Below are positions 40,004-48,468 of a stretch of DNA of 58,355 bases, in pieces. Location of the stretch: positions 1 through 58,355 of the forward strand of contig NZ_JNWQ01000041.1 in NCBI RefSeq assembly GCF_000716875.1, given 5' to 3'. Numbering within the stretch: the first letter of the stretch is position 1; each line of letters begins with the position of its first letter. A model generated the notes under the pieces. That model was not told where the DNA came from and made no database searches. It saw nothing but the letters and a program-made list of their open reading frames with translations. The translations under genes and the position numbers were made by a program. Source of the stretch: Streptomyces novaecaesareae. Lineage in GTDB: Bacteria; Actinomycetota; Actinomycetes; Streptomycetales; Streptomycetaceae.

Positions 40004-41779
40004 CTACTTGATCATGCTGATCCATGACTGGTCGCCGTCCTTCGAGCACTGCCCTCCGGGCGCGAACTTCGGGCAGCTGCCGTCGAGGTTCCGAACGGTG
40101 TGCGACACCCACGGCAGGATGCGGTACGTGTTCTCCTTCGCCGGCATGTAGCGGTCGGACATCGACGAGGAGACCGTACCGAACAAGAACAGCAGAGCGA
40201 ACAGCGTACCGATCACGGCGGCCTGCGGTCCGGGAGGGCCCGCCGCTGCGGGGCTTCCCCCGGCCTCGGCGGCCTGCCGGCGCTCGGCTATCCGCAGCGA
40301 CACCAGGTGGGCCACCAGGGCGCAGAGCAGCAGGCCGCAGTAGAGCATCTGGTTGTTGGTCCGGGTGTAGAGCTGCACGGTCTGGGTCTCGTACATGTGC
40401 GAAGCGATGTACATCCGCATCACCCAGGCACTCGCGAACATGCAGCAGATGGTGACGACCAGGGGCTTGCGGATGCCGAGCCAGAGCGCGGCGCCCAGTG
40501 CGACGAACATCACCACGGCGAACAGGTCCATGCCGCCGAACTCGCCGGGCAGCGGCCACTCCCCGACCTTGCCCGGCATGTCCGTGCGCCACATCAGGAA
40601 GTACGCCGGGTCGGTGAAGTTGTCGAACCGGAAGGTGGAGTCCTTGGTGTCCTGCCCTTCCGTCAGCATGGTCACCAGGTAGCTGCCGCAGACCAGCAGG
40701 AACGCGGCACCGGTGACGACCAGGAAGGACAGGCCCTTGCGGCGGTCGGCCCGCCAGGGGAAGTACATCAGCGCCGCTACCAGCACGCCCGCCGCACTCC
40801 ACAGGAACCAGCCGGAGTAGGTCAGGAACAGCAGCCCCAGCACCGCGCCGAAGCCGGCCGCCTTCAGCAGCAGCGGCCGCCAGGCCGCCGTCCCGCTGCG
40901 GCGCAGCTGCACCACCATCGCCACCAGGACCGGCACCAGGACCACCAGCACGGTCTGGCTGTACGGCTTGTAGGCGTCTATCAGGGCGAAGGCCGGCAGC
41001 ACGCCGAAGGCGAGTGCGCGGACCGGGCTGAGCAGCATCCGCCAGGAGAGGTAGACCAGCGGGCCGAACGCGGCGGCGCCGAGGATCTGCAGGTCCTTGA
41101 AGGCGTACGCGGTGTTGCCGCCGCGGAACCACTCGGCGTAGTAGCCCAGGGTGTACAGCGGCGCCGGCGGGTAGACCGGCGAGCCCGAGGGCTGACCGTT
41201 CGCCACCGCGTGGGCCCACTCGACGATGCGCCCGCTGTCGCCGTTGAGGCCGAACATCGGCCAGGGCGTGCCGAGCAGGGCGATCACCGCGCCGCCCGCC
41301 ACGAAACCACTGGCCAGGCCGGCCAGGCCGGCGGCCGAGAAGCGGGCCACCAGGCCGAAGTGCCGGCCGGAGCGCACGCGCATGGCGACCACCAGCGCCC
41401 CGAGCAGGAGCAGGCCGATCACGGCGAACCGCAGCTGCAGCGCGGCGAGCCCGCTCACCTGGGCGATCCGGTTCAGCGGGTCGAGCTTGAAACCGCCGGC
41501 CATCGCGGGCAGGACCAGCGCGGCCAGGAAGGCGACCAGCGCCTCGCCCGCGAGCAGCACCGGCGAGGAGGTCCAGAACCCGTTGCCGGAGCGGTGCTCC
41601 GACCCCTGGGTCCGCGAACGTCCACCCGGCGACGGGACTCGGGAGGCCTCCTGGGCACTGACTGTCACTGGAGCGGTCCTCGACTCGTGGTTGCTCGGCC
41701 GGCCCGACCGGCGCCTCTTCGCCGACGGGTCGCGGGTCGTACGGGATTTCAGGTGCGCGGTGGCTGCCCCGGGCATCAT
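40004..41779 (-). CDS. Polytopic membrane protein, GT-C-like (arabinofuranosyltransferase-like)
   Basis: A protein of 591 residues from the ATG at 41779 (a GTG at 41668 after GAGGACC would give 554). A polar basic N-terminal tail is followed by about 11-12 hydrophobic segments and a short extracytoplasmic C-terminal domain. The first large loop, NGDSGRIVEWAHAVANGQ then YPPAPLY, resembles that of AftA-type arabinofuranosyltransferases, but I could not confirm homology. It precedes DUF2142. Target polymer unknown. Confidence 0.55.
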   Translation of the reverse strand: MMPGAATAHLKSRTTRDPSAKRRRSGRPSNHESRTAPVTVSAQEASRVPSPGGRSRTQGSEHRSGNGFWTSSPVLLAGEALVAFLAALVLPAMAGGFKLDPLNRIAQVSGLAALQLRFAVIGLLLLGALVVAMRVRSGRHFGLVARFSAAGLAGLASGFVAGGAVIALLGTPWPMFGLNGDSGRIVEWAHAVANGQPSGSPVYPPAPLYTLGYYAEWFRGGNTAYAFKDLQILGAAAFGPLVYLSWRMLLSPVRALAFGVLPAFALIDAYKPYSQTVLVVLVPVLVAMVVQLRRSGTAAWRPLLLKAAGFGAVLGLLFLTYSGWFLWSAAGVLVAALMYFPWRADRRKGLSFLVVTGAAFLLVCGSYLVTMLTEGQDTKDSTFRFDNFTDPAYFLMWRTDMPGKVGEWPLPGEFGGMDLFAVVMFVALGAALWLGIRKPLVVTICCMFASAWVMRMYIASHMYETQTVQLYTRTNNQMLYCGLLLCALVAHLVSLRIAERRQAAEAGGSPAAAGPPGPQAAVIGTLFALLFLFGTVSSSMSDRYMPAKENTYRILPWVSHTVRNLDGSCPKFAPGGQCSKDGDQSWISMIK

Positions 41780-41988
41780 AGGTGCTTTACCTTGCGACGG
41801 GCGTGCCGGGCAACCGGCCGGGCGGCGGCGGGGCGGGCCGGAAGGCGGCCGGAACGGGCGTGCCTCCCCCGTTCGGCGCACACGCTCAGGGGATCCTCAA
41901 CTCGGGCGACAGCCCGTTCGGGCAGTGACAGGCTGAAGCCCGAGACCTCCGTCCGGCACGAGCGTCCGGCACGAGCAGAAGGGCCGCA

Positions 41989-42810
41989 ATGCAACCGTCA
42001 GCGCCACCGTCCTCCGACCTCCCCGGGCCGGGCACCCCGTCCGCCGTCAGCATCCGAGGACTGTGGAAGCACTTCGGCGCCCAGGCCGCCGTGGCCGGGC
42101 TGAGCCTGGAGCTGCCCGCCGGCTCCTTCATCGGCCTGGTCGGGCCGAACGGCGCCGGCAAGACCACCACGCTGTCGATGGTCACCGGACTGCTGCGGCC
42201 CGACCAGGGCACCGTCCTGGTCCACGGCACCGACGTGTGGGCCGACCCGGTCTCGGTCAAGGCGCGGATCGGCATCCTGCCCGAGGGCCTGCGGATGTTC
42301 GAGCGGCTCAGCGGGCGCGAGCTGCTGCAGTACACCGGGCGGCTGCGCGGCCTGCCGGGGGCCGAGGTGGACCGCCGGGCCGAGGAACTGCTGGCCGTAC
42401 TGGACCTCGACCGGGACGCCGACAAGCTGGTCGCCGACTACTCCACCGGCATGCGCAAGAAGATCGGCCTGGCCGCGGCGCTGCTGCACAACCCCGACGT
42501 GCTGTTCCTCGACGAGCCCTTCGAGGGCGTCGACCCGGTCTCGGCGCAGACCATCCGTGGCGTGCTCAAGCGGTACGCGGCGGCCGGCTCCACGGTCGTT
42601 TTCTCCAGCCACGTGATGGAGCTGGTCGAGCAGCTCTGCGACTGGGTCGCCGTGGTCGACGCCGGGCGGGTGATCGCCCAGGGCCCGCTGGACACCGTGC
42701 GCGACGGGCGCAGCCTGCACGAGGCCTTCCTCGGCCTGATCGGCGTCCGCGAGGACGACGGCCGGGCGCTCGGCTGGCTCGGCGGCGGCCAGGCCGGGGG
42801 CGGGCAGTGA
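41989..42810 (+). CDS. ABC transporter ATP-binding protein (ABC-2 type)
   Basis: A 273-residue ATPase with Walker A GPNGAGKTT, signature YSTGMRKK (the degenerate signature seen in ABC-2 exporters), Walker B LFLDEPFEGVD and H-loop SSHVME. It is coupled by a 4-nt overlap (GTGA) to the permease that follows, so the two form an exporter. The substrate is unknown. It is divergent from the GT-C-like gene. Confidence 0.88.
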   Translation: MQPSAPPSSDLPGPGTPSAVSIRGLWKHFGAQAAVAGLSLELPAGSFIGLVGPNGAGKTTTLSMVTGLLRPDQGTVLVHGTDVWADPVSVKARIGILPEGLRMFERLSGRELLQYTGRLRGLPGAEVDRRAEELLAVLDLDRDADKLVADYSTGMRKKIGLAAALLHNPDVLFLDEPFEGVDPVSAQTIRGVLKRYAAAGSTVVFSSHVMELVEQLCDWVAVVDAGRVIAQGPLDTVRDGRSLHEAFLGLIGVREDDGRALGWLGGGQAGGGQ

Positions 42811-44444
42811 CCACGGCCCGGGCAGTGGGCACGGCCGCCGCCCCCGTGCCCGACGGGCGGACGGTCGTCCGCGCGCTGGTCGCGCTCAAGCTGCGGCTGC
42901 TGCGCAACGGGCTGCGCCGCAGCCCCGGCCGTACCGCCGCCTACGTCATCGGCGCCGTCCTCGGCCTGGCCTTCGCGGGCGGCATCGCCTTCGCCCTCGC
43001 CATGCTGAACGGCCGCTACGCCGGCTCCGGGGACGCCGGCGTGATGCTGCTCGGCGTGCTCTGCCTCGGCTGGGCGGCGCTGCCGCTCTTCCTGTTCTCC
43101 AGCGACGAGAGCGCCGACCCGACCAGGCTCACCATGCTGCCGCTGCGGCCCGGCCCGCTGCTGCGCGGCTCGCTGCTGGCCGCGCTGATCGGGCCCGGGC
43201 CGCTGGTCAGCCTGGTGCTGGTGACCGGCGCGGCACTGTCCGGTGCCGACGGCGGCGCCTCGGCCGCGGCCGCGCTGGTCGGCGTGCCGCTCGCCGTGCT
43301 CTGCCTGGTCACGCTCTCCCGGGCGGTCGCCGCCGGCAACGCCCGGATGCTCTCCAGCCGCCGCGGCAAGGACTTCGCGATCTTCGGCGGGCTGCTCTTC
43401 GCCCTGCTCGTCCAGGCCGCCAACGTCGGCTCGCAGAGCATCCTCGGCCGGCCCGGCGAGCAGCTCGACCTCAGCCCGCTGAAGCCGATCGCCTCCGTGC
43501 TGCGCTGGATCCCGCCGGTCGGTGCGGTGGACGCGGCCCGCACCGCCGGCGAGGGCCGGTACGGGCTCGCGCTGCTCCAGCTCGCCGCGGCCGGCGCGCT
43601 GCTCGTCCTGCTGCTGCGCTGGTGGCGGAGCAGCCTGCAGGAGCTGATGGTCACCGCCGACTCCTCCACCCTGGAGGTGGCCCGCGGGGTGCAGGGCTCG
43701 CGCGGTTGGCGCTTCCTGCCCGAGGGCCGGGTCGGCGCCGTGATGCAGCGCCACCTGCGGTACGCCTGGCGCGAGCCGCGGGCGAAGGCCGCGGTGTTCA
43801 CCAGCATCGGCATGACGCTGGTGCTCTGCGTGCTGTCGATGGTCCAGGGCTGGTCGAGCGTCTACCTGCTGGCGATGACCGGCATGTTCCTCGGGCTGCA
43901 GATGCTCAACCTGTTCGGCATGGACGGCTCGGCGTTCTGGATGGTCGCCGCCACCCTGCGCACTCCGGCCGACGCCCGGGACGAGCTGCGCGGCCGGGCG
44001 TACGCGGTGCTCTCGTACGCCCTCCCGGTCACGCTGGTGCTCGGTCTCGTCCTGGCCGCCGCCACCGGCGACTGGGCCGGCCTGCCGTCCGCGCTCGGCC
44101 TCGCGCTGGCACTGCTCGGCTGCGGGGTGGCGCTCGGCGCGGTGTTCAGCGTGCTCGCGCCGTTCACCATGCCCGCCGACAGCAACCCGATGCGCAACGC
44201 CGCCCCCGGGCAGGGCGGGCTGATCCTGCTCAACCAGTTCGGCTCGATGTTCGGTGTGGCACTGCTCACCCTGCCGGTGGGCGGCTACCTCGCCTGGGCA
44301 CTGCTCTCGGACGGGCCGAGCTGGCCGGTGCTGCTGATCGGCCCGCTGTACGGCGCCCTGGTCGCCGTCGTCGGGGTACGGATGGCGGCCACCCGGCTGC
44401 TGGAGCGCATCCCGGAGATCCTCGCCAAGGCCATCGAGCGCTGA
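42807..44444 (+). CDS. ABC-2 type transporter permease
   Basis: A 545-residue integral membrane protein with about 12 hydrophobic segments, starting VTTARAVGTAAAPVPDGRT at GTG 42807, which overlaps the ATPase stop. The long open frame starting upstream is out of frame with the ATPase and is not used. The layout, two blocks of membrane helices around a soluble segment (roughly 240-330), suggests a fused permease. An 11-bp GCCGG-type repeat follows the stop. Confidence 0.8.
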   Translation: MTTARAVGTAAAPVPDGRTVVRALVALKLRLLRNGLRRSPGRTAAYVIGAVLGLAFAGGIAFALAMLNGRYAGSGDAGVMLLGVLCLGWAALPLFLFSSDESADPTRLTMLPLRPGPLLRGSLLAALIGPGPLVSLVLVTGAALSGADGGASAAAALVGVPLAVLCLVTLSRAVAAGNARMLSSRRGKDFAIFGGLLFALLVQAANVGSQSILGRPGEQLDLSPLKPIASVLRWIPPVGAVDAARTAGEGRYGLALLQLAAAGALLVLLLRWWRSSLQELMVTADSSTLEVARGVQGSRGWRFLPEGRVGAVMQRHLRYAWREPRAKAAVFTSIGMTLVLCVLSMVQGWSSVYLLAMTGMFLGLQMLNLFGMDGSAFWMVAATLRTPADARDELRGRAYAVLSYALPVTLVLGLVLAAATGDWAGLPSALGLALALLGCGVALGAVFSVLAPFTMPADSNPMRNAAPGQGGLILLNQFGSMFGVALLTLPVGGYLAWALLSDGPSWPVLLIGPLYGALVAVVGVRMAATRLLERIPEILAKAIER

Positions 44445-44479
44445 GCCGGCGGCGGGCCGGACGCGGGCCGGCGGCGCGG
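44445..44479. repeat. Degenerate 11-bp repeat after the permease stop
   Basis: Three units of the type GCCGGCGGCGG (44445-44455, 44456-44466, 44467-44479) start right after the stop codon. The sequence is low-complexity GC, so this is weaker than the other stop-linked arrays. A 7-bp hairpin (44497-44514) follows. Confidence 0.4.
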
Positions 44480-44579
44480 TCCGCCCGCCGTCCGGCCCCG
44501 GGCATCGGCCCGGGCTCCGGCATCATGGGCGGGAGGGACCAGGCCGTCGAGGCGCCGTCGAGGAGAGCAGGGACACACC

Positions 44580-45866
44580 GTGGGCAAGCGCGCGCAGCAG
44601 GGCGGAGACGCCGGACCGCTGCTGGAGCAGGCCGTACGGTCGGTGCTGACGGCCCCGGACGAGGGGCTGGACCTCGCCCTGGACACCGGGGCGTCACTGC
44701 TGGCCGCCTCGGTCGGGGGGTGGCCGGCGGTCAGCCGGGCGCTGCTGGGGCACGCGGACACCGCCGTCGGCCGCTGCTGGTCCGCCGGGTGGCGCCCGGC
44801 CGACCTGGCGCGGGTGGTGCGGCGCGGGCTGAAGCCCGTCCACCTGGCCCTCGCGGTCGACCTGATCGCCGCCGAGAACCGCCGCCACTCGGCGGCGGCC
44901 CTCGACCGGCGCTGGCAGGAGCAGCTGCGCGAGCTGGAGGCCGAGGCCTGGTGGCCCGGCGACGAGGAGTACCTGGGGGCCTTCGCCCACCGGCACCGGC
45001 TGGACCGCTTCGCGCTCGCCACCGCCGTCCTGGAGCTGCTGCGCACCTGGGGGCGGCTGCCGCCGATCGCCCCGGTGGGGCCGGCCCCCGGGCAGACGGC
45101 ACGGCCGCGGTCCGCCGGACCGCAGCACCCCGGGCCGACGGCCGGCGAGCCGCGGATGCTGGCCCGGATCCGGGCCCTGCTGGCCAAGGCGGAGTCCACC
45201 GAGTACCCCGAGGAGGCCGAGGCGCTGACCGCCAAGGCCCAGCAGCTGATGGCCCAGCACAGCATCGACGAGGCGCTGCTGGCCGCCGCCGGCGCCGACC
45301 GCGACGCCCCCGCGGCACTGCGGATCGGCGTGGACAACCCGTACGAGGGACCGAAGACGATGCTGCTGGACGCGGTCGCGGCGGCCAACCGGTGCCGGGT
45401 GGTGTGGGCGAAGGAGTTCGGCTTCTGCACCGTGATCGGCTTCGACGGGGACCTGGACGGCGTCGAACTGCTCTACACCTCGCTGCTGGTGCAGGCCACG
45501 CACGCGCTCAACAAGGCCGGCTCCGGCCGGGACTCGCGCAGCAAGGCGTTCCGGCAGTCCTTCCTGGTCGCGTACGCGGCGCGGATCCGCGAGCGGCTGA
45601 CCGCCGCCACCGAGCGGACCACCAGCGCCGCCGCGGCCGGCCGGCACCTGCGCGAGGACGGCACCGAGGAGCAGCTGCTGCCGGACGAGCGGCTGCTGCC
45701 CGCGCTCGCCGCCCGCTCGGAGGCGGTGGACGAGGAGGTCGGCCGGCTGTTCCCGAAGCTGGTCTCGCAGCGGGTCCGGGTCAGCGACGGCGAGGGCTGG
45801 GCGGCGGGCCGCGCCGCCGCGGACCGGGCCGCACTGCACGGACGCGCCGGGCAGATCCGCGGCTAG
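44580..45866 (+). CDS. DUF2786 protein
   Basis: A 428-residue soluble protein starting at GTG 44580 after GAGGAGAGCAGGG. The N-terminal half (about 1-165) is Ala/Leu/Trp-rich and of unknown function. DUF2786 is at about 193-232 (LARIRALLAKAESTEYPEEA then KAQQLMAQHSID). The C-terminal part has NPYEGPKTMLLDAVAAAN and a SKAFRQSFLVAYAARI helix. DUF2786 proteins occur in actinobacteria and phages; their biochemical role is unknown. It is followed 66 nt later by an ADP-ribosylglycohydrolase gene on the same strand. Confidence 0.75.
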   Translation: MGKRAQQGGDAGPLLEQAVRSVLTAPDEGLDLALDTGASLLAASVGGWPAVSRALLGHADTAVGRCWSAGWRPADLARVVRRGLKPVHLALAVDLIAAENRRHSAAALDRRWQEQLRELEAEAWWPGDEEYLGAFAHRHRLDRFALATAVLELLRTWGRLPPIAPVGPAPGQTARPRSAGPQHPGPTAGEPRMLARIRALLAKAESTEYPEEAEALTAKAQQLMAQHSIDEALLAAAGADRDAPAALRIGVDNPYEGPKTMLLDAVAAANRCRVVWAKEFGFCTVIGFDGDLDGVELLYTSLLVQATHALNKAGSGRDSRSKAFRQSFLVAYAARIRERLTAATERTTSAAAAGRHLREDGTEEQLLPDERLLPALAARSEAVDEEVGRLFPKLVSQRVRVSDGEGWAAGRAAADRAALHGRAGQIRG

Positions 45867-45932
45867 GCAGGCCCTGGGGCCCCAGGAAGACCTGATAGAA
45901 CGTACTCCGCCACGAACGAAGGGGGATTCGAC

Positions 45933-47045
45933 GTGACGGAGCCGGCGGCCGAGTCGGGGTACCGGGACCGGGTGCGCGGAGCGCTGCTCGGCGGAGCGAT
46001 CGGCGATGCGCTGGGCTGGCCGGTGGAGTTCCAGCAGCTGCACCAGATCCAGGACCGGTACGGGCCACAGGGCGTGACCGCGCTGCCAGCCGGCCCCGGG
46101 CCGGTCGAGGTCACCGACGACACCCAGATGACGCTGTTCACCGCCGAGGGCCTGATCCGCGGCTTCGTCCGCGGCTGGACGGGCGGCGGCGGATCCGTCC
46201 CCGAGGCCGTGCACGGCGCCTACCGGCGCTGGCTGCTGACGCAGTACCAGCCCGCGCCGGACGCCGAACCGCAGCCCCGCCCGTACGACGGCTGGCTGCT
46301 GCGGCAGCCGTTCCTGTACGCGCGGCGGGCGCCGGGCAACGCCTGCCTCAGCGGGGTGTCCGAGCACCCGGTGTTCGAGGCGCCGTCCGTGATCGGACGG
46401 CCGGGGCCGATCAACCCGGGCTCCAAGGGCTGCGGCACGGTGATGCGCTCGGCGCCGTTCGGGCTGGCCCGGCTGGGTGCCGAGCAGGCCTTCGGGCTGG
46501 CCGTGCAGTGCGCCCAGCTCACCCACGGGCACCCGACCGGCTACCTCGCGGCGGGCGCCTTCGCGGCGCTGGTCGAGCGGCTCGTGAACGGGACGGAGCC
46601 GTGGGCGGCGGTCGGCGAGACCGTCGAGCAGATCCGCGAGCTGCCCGGGTCCAAGGAGACCGTCCAGGCGCTGGCCCGGGCGGTGCGGCTCGCCCAGGAG
46701 GCCGAGCCCTCGGCGGAGACGGTGGAGCGGGTCGGCCTCGGCTGGATCGCCGAGGAGTGCCTGGCCATCGCGGTGCACTCGCTGCTGGCGGCCACCCTCG
46801 ACCCCGACCCGGTGCGCACCGCGCTGCTGCTGTCGGTGAACCACTCCGGCGACAGCGACTCGACCGGCGCGGTCTGCGGCAACCTGGTCGGGGCCGCGTA
46901 CGGCGCCTCGGCGCTGCCCGCCGAGTGGGCCGGGGCGGTCGAGGGGCGGGCCGAGCTGCGGCAGGTCGCGGACGACCTGCTGGTGCTGTTCGGCAGCCGC
47001 GACCCGCTGCACCCGGGGCTCGGCGGGCGCTACCCGGCCTGGTAG
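45933..47045 (+). CDS. ADP-ribosylglycohydrolase family protein (copy 1)
   Basis: Probable magnesium-dependent hydrolase that removes ADP-ribose from a modified substrate. The 370-residue protein shows the DraG/ARH metal motifs: GGAIGDALG near the N-terminus, TDDTQMTLFTA, and C-terminal HSGDSDSTGAVCG. It shares GSKGCG-x2-MR-x-AP-x-G with the second copy 2.4 kb away. The start is GTG 45933 after GAAGGGGG. The substrate cannot be predicted. The C-terminal codons run into a 19-bp tandem repeat. Confidence 0.9.
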   Translation: MTEPAAESGYRDRVRGALLGGAIGDALGWPVEFQQLHQIQDRYGPQGVTALPAGPGPVEVTDDTQMTLFTAEGLIRGFVRGWTGGGGSVPEAVHGAYRRWLLTQYQPAPDAEPQPRPYDGWLLRQPFLYARRAPGNACLSGVSEHPVFEAPSVIGRPGPINPGSKGCGTVMRSAPFGLARLGAEQAFGLAVQCAQLTHGHPTGYLAAGAFAALVERLVNGTEPWAAVGETVEQIRELPGSKETVQALARAVRLAQEAEPSAETVERVGLGWIAEECLAIAVHSLLAATLDPDPVRTALLLSVNHSGDSDSTGAVCGNLVGAAYGASALPAEWAGAVEGRAELRQVADDLLVLFGSRDPLHPGLGGRYPAW

Positions 47046-47112
47046 GAGCCACCCCGCCTACCTGGGGCCGCCCCGCCTGGTTGGAGCTACCCCGCCCGGT
47101 TGGAGCTACTTC
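47037..47112. repeat. 19-bp tandem repeat, 4 copies, bridging two convergent stops
   Basis: Units at 47037-47055, 47056-47074, 47075-47093 and 47094-47112 follow GCCTGGTTGGAGCTACCCC with substitutions, then a partial fifth. The first unit contains the stop of the ADP-ribosylglycohydrolase gene (47043-47045); the fourth contains the serpin stop on the other strand (47106-47108). The array is the whole intergenic region. Confidence 0.88.
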
Positions 47113-48431
47113 GCCTGGGGGTCGGCGACCTGACCGAGGAACAGCGGCCGCCCGCCCGAGGCGTCCCGGACCAGGAACAGGAACGGCCGGTCGATGTGCA
47201 GCTGGACGGTCCTGCTCGGGGCGGGCGCCGCCGCCACGCCGATCCCGACGCCGCTGCCGGCCGCCGCGACCGTACCCTCCTCGTCGACCTGCACGGTGGC
47301 CTTCTGCACCACCGTGCTGACGGCGAGCGGCGGCTCCTTGGCGATGCCGCCGAGGTCGGCGTTGTCGAAGGCCGAGTGGACGCCGAGCGAGCGCAGCACG
47401 GGGGTGAGCTCGTTGGACGTGTCGAAGTGGAAGCGCGGCAGCTGCAGGTCGACGGGCTGCTCGGCGAGGGCGCCGAGGATCCGGTCGAGCTGGGGCTGGT
47501 CCAGCCCCTTGGTGAAGGCCGCGAAGCCGCCCTGCGCGGGGACGATCAGGTCCATCACCACGTTGCCGTCCTTGTAGGGGAGTTCGACGGCCTGCCAGGG
47601 CTCGCCGACGATCCCGCCGGAGCCGTCGGCGTACTTGAACTCACCGGTCTGGCTCATGGTGGGGACGGACGGGGTGGAACCGTCGAGCTTGTGGAACGGG
47701 CGGTCCGCGGTGTGGCTGGGCTTGAACTCGGAGGCCCACTTCGCCTTGAGGTAGAGCGCGTCGGTGAGGACCACCCGGGTGTCCGCGTTGAGCTGGTTCG
47801 GGGCGAAGAGGTCCTTGATCCGTCCGTCGGTGGCCTTCTCCACGGCCGCGTTGACCGCCTTGCGGCTGCCCTCGGAGTCCTTCTTGAAGTCGGTGGTGTG
47901 CACTCCGGCGTCGAAGGCGGCGGCGAGGGTGGCCAGGTAGTCGGGCTCGACCGGGAAGCCCTGCTGCGTCCAGACCTGGTCGCTCTGGCGCAGGGTGAGC
48001 CCGTCGGTGGTCGGGACGGGTCGGTTCAGGGCGCCGGTGGCGAGGGCGTACTGCTTCGGGTCGAGGTCGGTGTGCAGGGCCTTGGCGAGCTCGTCGGCGG
48101 TCGCGCCGCGGGCGCCGGGCAGCAGCATCGCGAGCACGGTGGCCAGGCCGGACGGGGAGACCACGAGGTTGTGCCCGGCGTCGTCCGGCTTGGCGGTGAG
48201 GGCGTGCAGGAGGTCCAGCCCGAAGGCGTCGGTGGCCTTCGCGGTGGCCGCCGTCTGGGCCGGATCGACCGAGGGGCCGCCGGCCGGCGCGGAGGCCCTC
48301 ACCTCCGTACCGGTCGCAGCCCCGGTGCTGCCGCACCCGGCGGCCAGCGGCGCGGCGAGCACGGCGGCCAGGAGCAGCGCCGCCGGGCGGCGGGGCGTAC
48401 GACGACGGGTTCCGGTGCTGCTGTTCGTCAT
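47106..48431 (-). CDS. Lipoprotein serpin (serine protease inhibitor)
   Basis: A 441-residue protein with a lipoprotein signal peptide (basic start, hydrophobic stretch, lipobox LAAGC near residue 27), so it should be anchored outside the membrane. The rest is a complete serpin fold, with NLVVSPSGLATVLAMLLPGA early and PFLFLVRDASGG then LFLGQV at the end. The hinge EEGTVAAAGSG fits inhibitory serpins; counting from it puts P1 near Ala in GIGVAAAPAP, suggesting an elastase- or subtilisin-like target. I chose ATG 48431 after GAAGGGCC. It lies 37 nt after the second ADP-ribosylglycohydrolase gene. Confidence 0.92.
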   Translation of the reverse strand: MTNSSTGTRRRTPRRPAALLLAAVLAAPLAAGCGSTGAATGTEVRASAPAGGPSVDPAQTAATAKATDAFGLDLLHALTAKPDDAGHNLVVSPSGLATVLAMLLPGARGATADELAKALHTDLDPKQYALATGALNRPVPTTDGLTLRQSDQVWTQQGFPVEPDYLATLAAAFDAGVHTTDFKKDSEGSRKAVNAAVEKATDGRIKDLFAPNQLNADTRVVLTDALYLKAKWASEFKPSHTADRPFHKLDGSTPSVPTMSQTGEFKYADGSGGIVGEPWQAVELPYKDGNVVMDLIVPAQGGFAAFTKGLDQPQLDRILGALAEQPVDLQLPRFHFDTSNELTPVLRSLGVHSAFDNADLGGIAKEPPLAVSTVVQKATVQVDEEGTVAAAGSGVGIGVAAAPAPSRTVQLHIDRPFLFLVRDASGGRPLFLGQVADPQAK

Positions 48432-48468
48432 GGCCCTTCGACGCGGCACCCCGCCTTCGGGTTCCCTC

